Source of the DNA: Rhodobacter sp.
Lineage (GTDB): Bacteria; Pseudomonadota; Alphaproteobacteria; Rhodobacterales; Rhodobacteraceae
Assembly (NCBI GenBank): GCA_030066215.1
Contig: JASJCA010000047.1
Span: 1-36,356, forward strand
Reading direction: 5' to 3'
Length of the DNA: 36,356 bases
Below the pieces are notes generated by a model, which saw only the letters and a program-made list of their open reading frames with translations, was not told the DNA's origin and made no database searches. Each line of letters opens with the position of its first letter. The first letter of the stretch is position 1. The translations under genes and the position numbers were made by a program. Of this stretch, positions 31,484 to 36,356 are shown one piece after another.

Positions 31484-32773
31484 TTGGACATCGCCACCCG
31501 AGTATACAACCACAAGTGGAAGATCGACCCGATCGTGCGGTCGCTGATCGACACGGACTTCTACAAGCTGCTGATGTGTCAGTCGGTGTTCCGCAACAAG
31601 CCCGACACCCAGGTCGCATTCAGCCTGATCAACCGCACCACGTCGGTCCGGCTGGCCGATCTGATCGACGAGGGCGAGTTGCGCGAACAGCTCGACCATA
31701 TCCGCGGCCTGTCGCTCAGCCGCGGCGAGTCGACCTGGCTGCGCGGCAACATGTTCTACGGCAAGCGACAGATGTTCACGCCCGAGTTCATGGAGTGGTT
31801 CGAAGGCTTCCGCCTGCCGCCCTACCACCTAGAGCGGCGCGACGGCCAATACCAGCTGAGCTTTGAAGGCACCTGGCACGAGGTCATGCTGTGGGAGATC
31901 CCGGCGCTGGCGGTGCTGATGGAACTGCGCGGCCGGGCGGTCTTGAACCGCATGCGCCGGTTCGAATTGCAGGTGCTCTACGCCCGCGCGATGACCAAGA
32001 TCTGGGAAAAGATCGACCGTCTGCGCGCCCTCGACGAGTTGCGGATCGCCGATTTCGGCACAAGGCGGCGGCATTCGTTCCTGTGGCAGGACTGGTGCGT
32101 GCAGGCGATGATTGAAGGCTTGGGCGAGAAATTCGTCGGCACCTCGAACTGCCTGATCGCCATGCGCCGCGATATCGAGGCGATCGGCACCAATGCGCAC
32201 GAACTACCGATGGTCTACTGCGCCCTGGCTGACAACGACATTCAGCTGGCAGAGGCCCCCTATCAGGTACTCGCCGACTGGCACGAAGAGCACGAAGGCA
32301 ACCTGCGCATCATCCTGCCCGACACCTACGGCACCGAGGGCTTCCTGAGGAACGCACCCGACTGGCTGGCCGGATGGACCGGGATCAGGGTCGATTCCGG
32401 CGATCCGGTCGAAGGCGCCGAGATCGCCATTCGCTGGTGGCGCGACCGCGGCGAAGACCCGCGCGACAAGCTGGTGATCTTCTCCGACGGGCTCGACGTT
32501 GACAAGATCGCCGACCTCTACGCCCGGTTCCACGGCCGCGTTCGGGTCAGTTTCGGCTGGGGCACGCTCTTGACCAACGACTTCCGCGGCCTCGTGCCCG
32601 GCGACGCGCTGGCCCCGTTCTCGCTGGTCTGCAAGGCGGTCTCGGCAAACGGCCGCCCGACCGTCAAGCTCAGCGACAACCCCAACAAGGCGATGGGTCC
32701 GGCCGCCGAGCTCTCCCGCTACAAACGCATCTTCGAGGTCGGCGCACAGGAATCACTGGAGGTCCTGGTATGA
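31484..32773 (+). CDS. pncB: Nicotinate phosphoribosyltransferase
   Basis: A 429-residue enzyme that makes nicotinate mononucleotide from nicotinate and PRPP. Family motifs are [19 protein letters not shown] near the start, [43 protein letters not shown], and [47 protein letters not shown] and [13 protein letters not shown] (PRPP-binding side) follow. The start is a TTG at 31484 ([18 protein letters not shown]); an internal ATG exists later but would lose conserved sequence. The last bases overlap the SDR gene by four (ATGA), suggesting coupling. Confidence 0.96.
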   Translation: MDIATRVYNHKWKIDPIVRSLIDTDFYKLLMCQSVFRNKPDTQVAFSLINRTTSVRLADLIDEGELREQLDHIRGLSLSRGESTWLRGNMFYGKRQMFTPEFMEWFEGFRLPPYHLERRDGQYQLSFEGTWHEVMLWEIPALAVLMELRGRAVLNRMRRFELQVLYARAMTKIWEKIDRLRALDELRIADFGTRRRHSFLWQDWCVQAMIEGLGEKFVGTSNCLIAMRRDIEAIGTNAHELPMVYCALADNDIQLAEAPYQVLADWHEEHEGNLRIILPDTYGTEGFLRNAPDWLAGWTGIRVDSGDPVEGAEIAIRWWRDRGEDPRDKLVIFSDGLDVDKIADLYARFHGRVRVSFGWGTLLTNDFRGLVPGDALAPFSLVCKAVSANGRPTVKLSDNPNKAMGPAAELSRYKRIFEVGAQESLEVLV

Positions 32774-33633
32774 CGCAAAACGTCTCTAAATTGGCCGAAA
32801 TGGGCCTTGAACCAGGCGCCGTTGCGCTGGTGACCGGTGGCGGCGGCGGCATTGGGCTTGCCGCCGCCTGCGAGTTCGCCGCTCTCGGAATGACCGTCGC
32901 CCTGCTCGACCGCGACGACACGTTGCTCGATGCCGCCGCGGCGCGGGTCAAGGATGCCGGTGCGCCCGAGGTCGTCACCTACAGCGCCGATGTCGCCGAT
33001 GCCGAGGCCTTGCGGAAGGTCGAGGCCGACCTCGCCGGGCGCTTCGGCGGCGTTGATGCGGTGCTGAACAACGCCGGCATCGGGGTCGGTAGCGCCGCCG
33101 TGGGCCCGGCGGAGCCCTGGCAGCGGACGCTTGGCGTCAACCTCTGGGGCGTTATCAATGGCACCCAGGTCTTCGCGCCGCGGATGATTGCCCGAAAGCG
33201 TCCCGGCATCATCATTAATACAGGTTCTAAACAGGGCATAACGACGCCGCCGGGCAATCCAGCCTACAATGTCGCCAAGGCCGGGGTGAAGGCCTTCACC
33301 GAAGCGCTGGCGCATGAGTTGCGCAACACCGACGGTTGCCGGATCACCGCGCATCTCATGATCCCCGGCTTCGTCTTCACCGGCATGACCCGCGGCGACC
33401 GGACCGAAAAGCCCGATGCCGCCTGGACGCCCGAACAGACGGCGGCGTTCATGTTCGACAGCCTCGCCGGCGGCGATTTCTACATCCTGTGTCCCGACAA
33501 CGACGTGCCGCGAGCGCTCGACGAAAAGCGCATGGCTTGGGCCGCCGGCGACATCATTGAAAACCGCCCCGCCCTGTCGCGCTGGCACCCAGACTACGCC
33601 GATGCCTTCGCCGATTTCGTCAAGGACGCCTGA
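32770..33633 (+). CDS. SDR-family NAD(P)-dependent oxidoreductase
   Basis: A 287-residue classical short-chain dehydrogenase. The cofactor motif is [16 protein letters not shown] (about 18-33), followed by [13 protein letters not shown]. The active site is Ser in [24 protein letters not shown] with Tyr-Asn-Val-Ala-Lys. The C-terminal part is longer than the 250-residue norm ([23 protein letters not shown]), as in polyol/ribitol-like or CmtB-like relatives. Substrate unknown. It overlaps pncB by four bases, so it shares the NAD-salvage transcript; whether this is functional or chance is open. An octamer GTCTCTAA lies near its start (32782-32789). Confidence 0.88.
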   Translation: MTQNVSKLAEMGLEPGAVALVTGGGGGIGLAAACEFAALGMTVALLDRDDTLLDAAAARVKDAGAPEVVTYSADVADAEALRKVEADLAGRFGGVDAVLNNAGIGVGSAAVGPAEPWQRTLGVNLWGVINGTQVFAPRMIARKRPGIIINTGSKQGITTPPGNPAYNVAKAGVKAFTEALAHELRNTDGCRITAHLMIPGFVFTGMTRGDRTEKPDAAWTPEQTAAFMFDSLAGGDFYILCPDNDVPRALDEKRMAWAAGDIIENRPALSRWHPDYADAFADFVKDA

Positions 33634-33660
33634 TCTGCGGCCGGCGCCTTTCCGGCTTCT

Positions 33661-34611
33661 TCACGCGCCCGCCAGAAACGCCTCCGCCATCGCGCAGGCC
33701 CGCCGGACATAGACCGGCAGCTTCGGATGGTCCGCCGGCAGCCGCGGGATCGTCCACCCGAGCGCCGAAAACGCCCGCAGCATCGCGAAGAGGTCGAATG
33801 TGGCCCAATCTGCGTCTCTAAGCTTCTTAATAGAGCCGTATCCGGACATGATCGCCGCCCTCACATCGGGATAGAGCGGGTCGTCCACCACCTGGGTCAC
33901 ACTCGCCGCGAGGTCGTACATCACGAACCCGAACCCCGAATCGTCGAAGTCGATCAGGCCCAGCGATCCGCCCGGCCGCCGGAACACGTTCTCGCGCAGC
34001 GCATCGGTGTGGATGAGCGTCACCTCGGCGCCGCCGGCCAGGAAATCGACCAGGCGCTCCCGCGCCGCATCCCGCGCTGTGATCACAAGCTGCCGTTGCG
34101 CGGCGGTGAGCAGCGGCATCTCCCAATACCGGCCCCAGAGCGGTTCTTCCCCCGTCAGCCCATCCACGTCCCAGCGCGGCCGCTCGAACTGCCCGGGCCC
34201 GATCTTGGCCGTCGCCGCATGCAGCCGCGCCAAGAGCCTTCCGACCTCGCGATAGGTCTCGATGTCACTTTGTTCGAGCCGATCGGTCCCGGCCCCCAGC
34301 GGCGCGCCGTCCATCCACCCGATGACGCTCGCCAATTGCCCGCCGCCCAAGTCCAGCAGCGCATCGCCATCTGGCATCGCCACCGGCGGCGGTGCCGGAA
34401 ATCCGCGCTCCGCCAGGGCGCGGGTCCAATCCAGCTCCGACCGAATCTGCGCCGCCGTCCTGTATCCGGGCCGGTGCAGCCGCAACGCCGCGCGGCCGGA
34501 CGGCAACGCCACCTCGAAAACCGCATTCTCGCGATGCGACAACAGCCGCGGCGGATGCGCCGACCGACCCCACGCCTGCGCTGCCCGCGCCGCGAGATCC
34601 TGCAACGTCAT
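33661..34611 (-). CDS. Aminoglycoside phosphotransferase-fold small-molecule kinase
   Basis: A 316-residue APH/choline-kinase-fold protein. Catalytic loop LIHTDALRENVF (HxDxxxxN) is followed by GLIDFDDSGFGFVMYDLA (DFD). N-terminal LRLHRPGYRTAAQIRSELDWTRAL holds the nucleotide-positioning Arg/Lys-Glu region. The RYHL-like WGRYWEMPLLT and the AFSALGWTIPRLP ending resemble hydroxylysine kinase (AGPHD1/HYKK) and homoserine kinase type II. Its ATG overlaps the class III aminotransferase-fold gene by four bases. That pair mimics the kinase and phospho-lyase of hydroxylysine or ethanolamine breakdown. The composite motif lies at 33814-33838. Confidence 0.83.
   Translation of the reverse strand: MTLQDLAARAAQAWGRSAHPPRLLSHRENAVFEVALPSGRAALRLHRPGYRTAAQIRSELDWTRALAERGFPAPPPVAMPDGDALLDLGGGQLASVIGWMDGAPLGAGTDRLEQSDIETYREVGRLLARLHAATAKIGPGQFERPRWDVDGLTGEEPLWGRYWEMPLLTAAQRQLVITARDAARERLVDFLAGGAEVTLIHTDALRENVFRRPGGSLGLIDFDDSGFGFVMYDLAASVTQVVDDPLYPDVRAAIMSGYGSIKKLRDADWATFDLFAMLRAFSALGWTIPRLPADHPKLPVYVRRACAMAEAFLAGA
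33814..33838 (+). repeat. Composite motif GTCTCTAA-N5-TTAATAGAGCCG, copy 2
   Basis: Lies inside the phosphotransferase gene, whose coding strand reads Gly-Ser-Ile-Lys-Lys-Leu-Arg-Asp. The frame differs from copy 1 at 17074-17098, yet all 20 fixed bases and the 5-base spacing are the same. Confidence 0.6.
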
Positions 34612-35876
34612 TTCGGCATCTCGGCCAACACCTCCGCCAGCGCGTCCACCAGCATATCGGCGTTTTCGCGGGAAAACGGCATCGGCGGGCGGATCTTCAG
34701 GCAATTGTAGTGCCGTCCCAGCCGGTTCAGCAGGATACCGCGGGCCTTCATCGCTTCGACCACCCGCGCGGTGGACTCCGGTGCCGGCGCCAACCCCTCG
34801 CCCACGAATTCGACGCCAAGGAACAGCCCCGCGCCACGGACCTCGCCGATCATCGGATGCTGCAGCGCGCGCAGCCGCTGTAACGCATAAGACCCAACAT
34901 CTGCCGCGTTAGAGACTAGGTCTTCCTCCTCAAGCACATCGAGCACCGCCATTGCCGCGGCGCAACTGACCGGGTTGCCACCGAATGTGTTGAAATAGCC
35001 GAACGCTTCGCGGAATGCCCCGGTCACCTCGGGTTTCGCCACCACGGCCGCCACGGGGTGGCCATTTCCCATCGGCTTGCCTAATGTGATCACATCTGGC
35101 TCGATGCCGATCCTTTGATACCCCCACCAATGCGATCCCAAGCGTCCGAACCCGGGCTGGACCTCGTCGGCAATCAGAATGCCGCCCGCCCGACGGACGA
35201 CCTCGACCGTGGGATCCAGAAAGCCCCGGGACAGGTCCGGAAAGCCCTCATTCGCGAAAAACGGACATAGGATCAGCGAGGCAAAGCCTTGGCCCGACGC
35301 CTCCAGGTCGGCGATGGCCTCGGATACATGGCCGGCAAAGACTTGCGCCTGCCCCTCCGCCGACCCGCCCAACGGACGCAGTGAGTCCGGCGACGGCACG
35401 CGGCGGACATTCGGGGCGTATCCGCCGATCGGCGGCTTCTTCGACGACAGCTGCGACACCGTCGCGGTGTTGCCGTGATAGGTGTTGTCGGTGGCGACGA
35501 TGCCCGTTTTGCCAGTCACTGCCTGGCCCATCCTCAGTGCGATATCGTTCGCCTCGGACCCGGTACAGACCATGATAACCGTCTCTAAACTGCCCGAAAA
35601 CCGCGCTACCAACCGCTCGGCATAATCCAGGATCCCCTCGTGAAGATACCGCGTGTGGGTGTTCAGCCGGGCCGCCTGGGCGCAGATCGCCTCGACCACC
35701 TTGGGGTGGCAGTGCCCCACATGCGGGACGTTGTTGTAGCAATCGAGGTACCGCCGCCCGTCGGCATCCCAGAGCCACACGCCCTCTCCGCGGACGATAT
35801 GCAACGGCGCGTCATAGAAGGTCGGCACGTTGGGGCCCAAGAGCCGCGCGCGCCGCTGCACCAAGCTTTCCGACAT
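34608..35876 (-). CDS. Class III PLP-dependent aminotransferase-fold enzyme
   Basis: A 422-residue fold-type I PLP enzyme. RYLDCYNNVPHVGHCHPKVVEAI and the substrate-loop THTRYLHEG open it. CTGSEANDIALRM, then the phosphate-binding and stacking segment TDNTYHGNTATV, follow. LIADEVQPGFGRLGSHWW holds the PLP-Asp. The Schiff-base Lys is in VITLGKPMGNGHPVA and YFNTFGGNPVS closes the site. The NNVPHVGHCHPKV and YHGNT wording resembles the AGXT2L/ETNPPL phospho-lyase subgroup more than ordinary ornithine or GABA aminotransferases. It is coupled to the kinase-like gene, which supports a kinase-then-phospho-lyase role. Start ATG at 35876 gives MSESLVQRRARLLGPN. Confidence 0.85.
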   Translation of the reverse strand: MSESLVQRRARLLGPNVPTFYDAPLHIVRGEGVWLWDADGRRYLDCYNNVPHVGHCHPKVVEAICAQAARLNTHTRYLHEGILDYAERLVARFSGSLETVIMVCTGSEANDIALRMGQAVTGKTGIVATDNTYHGNTATVSQLSSKKPPIGGYAPNVRRVPSPDSLRPLGGSAEGQAQVFAGHVSEAIADLEASGQGFASLILCPFFANEGFPDLSRGFLDPTVEVVRRAGGILIADEVQPGFGRLGSHWWGYQRIGIEPDVITLGKPMGNGHPVAAVVAKPEVTGAFREAFGYFNTFGGNPVSCAAAMAVLDVLEEEDLVSNAADVGSYALQRLRALQHPMIGEVRGAGLFLGVEFVGEGLAPAPESTARVVEAMKARGILLNRLGRHYNCLKIRPPMPFSRENADMLVDALAEVLAEMPK

Positions 35877-35962
35877 CGCCAAACCCCCGGTTGCGCCCCG
35901 CCCCCTGGTAGCGGCAGCCGGGGCCGCTTGACAACACCGCGCGCCGGGCGGACCCATGCGCG

Positions 35963-36236
35963 ATGGCGATCCTCCTGCGCAACCGCAACTACCGGCTGGT
36001 CTTTTCGGCTGCCGCAATCTCGAACCTCGGCGACGGAGTATCGGCGCTGGCCTTTCCCTGGCTCGCCACGCTGGTCACCCGCGATCCGATGCTGATCGCG
36101 CTGGTCGCCTTCGCAACCCGACTACCTTGGCTGCTCTTCGCCCTACCCGCCGGGGTGCTGACCGACCGCGCCGACCGGCGCCAACTGATGGTGCGGGCCG
36201 ACCTTTTCCGGCTGATCCTGACCGCCGGCGTGATCG
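35963..36236 (+). CDS. MFS transporter, N-terminal fragment
   Basis: The first about 91 residues of a major facilitator permease: a short basic start, a first helix VFSAAAISNLGDGVSALAFPWLATLVT, a second helix LIALVAFATRLPWLLFALPAGVL, and the MFS motif A-type loop LTDRADRRQLMVRADLFR. From about 36237 the reading becomes the reverse complement of its own upstream part, so the coding sequence there is not genuine. The true continuation, read from the other arm, starts GLILSV. The gene is truncated by a contig artefact. Confidence 0.75.
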
Positions 36237-36356
36237 ACCGACAGGATCAGGCCGATCACGCCGGCGGTCAGGATCAGCCGGAAAAGGTCGGCCCGCACCA
36301 TCAGTTGGCGCCGGTCGGCGCGGTCGGTCAGCACCCCGGCGGGTAGGGCGAAGAGC
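36133..36356. repeat. Perfect 104-bp fold-back inverted repeat at the window end
   Basis: Positions 36133-36236 and 36253-36356 are exact reverse complements around a 16-base centre. The second arm, read in reverse, extends the MFS protein beyond the junction in frame (GVIGLILSV). It is therefore a copy of the real downstream gene placed backwards. It is most simply explained by an amplification chimera or assembly fold-back. Confidence 0.95.

Noticed and set aside
36143-36334. Minus-strand MFS-like frame at the window end
   Set aside because: It is the mirror image of the real MFS start caused by the fold-back, not a separate gene.

Overview
The window is high-GC DNA, densely packed with genes. 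It looks like a chromosomal contig from an alphaproteobacterium of the Rhodobacteraceae/Roseobacter type. Evidence for this: the kdsD-lptC-lptA-lptB-hpf-ptsN order, an Irr-type iron box in front of a rubrerythrin-VIT1 (MbfA) gene, an alphaproteobacterial LexA box (GAAC-N7-GAAC) in front of imuB, CsgH rather than CsgC curli chemistry, and a CrtJ/PpsR-type box in front of a cobalamin-domain regulator. No rRNA, tRNA, CRISPR array, prophage or intact insertion sequence was found.

Layout. 1-225: tail of an MFS transporter. 303-6384: minus-strand metabolic and transport genes (ornithine cyclodeaminase-like, HAD hydrolase, DMT exporter, DUF188/YaiI, an Anp1/Mnn9-like glycosyltransferase, S-formylglutathione hydrolase, AEC permease, a small Flp-type pilin). 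6516-8254: mbfA with an iron box, then a TetR regulator with a probable self-operator. 8235-8957: an AT-richer NYN-domain gene, probably acquired. 9068-10180: glutathione-dependent formaldehyde dehydrogenase, which works one step before the S-formylglutathione hydrolase. 10445-12126: SOS-controlled imuB standing alone. 12137-12550: two tandem minus-strand small-RNA candidates with covarying stems, the most novel locus here. 12599-16405: DUF2794, NlpC/P60, M17 aminopeptidase, a small conserved protein and a beta-carbonic anhydrase. 16872-19176: 2-hydroxyacid dehydrogenase diverging from a gluconate pair (SDR plus gluconokinase). 19217-24080: RNase D, then the LPS transport operon, hibernation factor and PTS-Ntr IIA. 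24327-25229: B12-binding regulator under a perfect PpsR-type box. 25310-27244: divergent EF-G-like GTPase. 27533-28867: compact curli-like operon (curlin, CsgH, curlin). 29216-30623: tRNA hydroxylase/rhodanese TrhO and a small membrane protein. 30812-33633: NAD salvage (pncA, pncB) coupled to an SDR. 33661-35876: translationally coupled kinase and class III PLP enzyme resembling the hydroxylysine/phosphoethanolamine kinase-lyase pair. 35963-36236: start of another MFS gene.

Two features ignore gene boundaries. The octamer GTCTCTAA occurs nine times inside unrelated genes, in several reading frames, and is spelled with rare codons. Two of the sites extend into an identical 20-position composite motif. 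The last 224 bases form a perfect 104-bp fold-back, which is most simply an assembly or amplification artefact and means the end of the contig should not be trusted.
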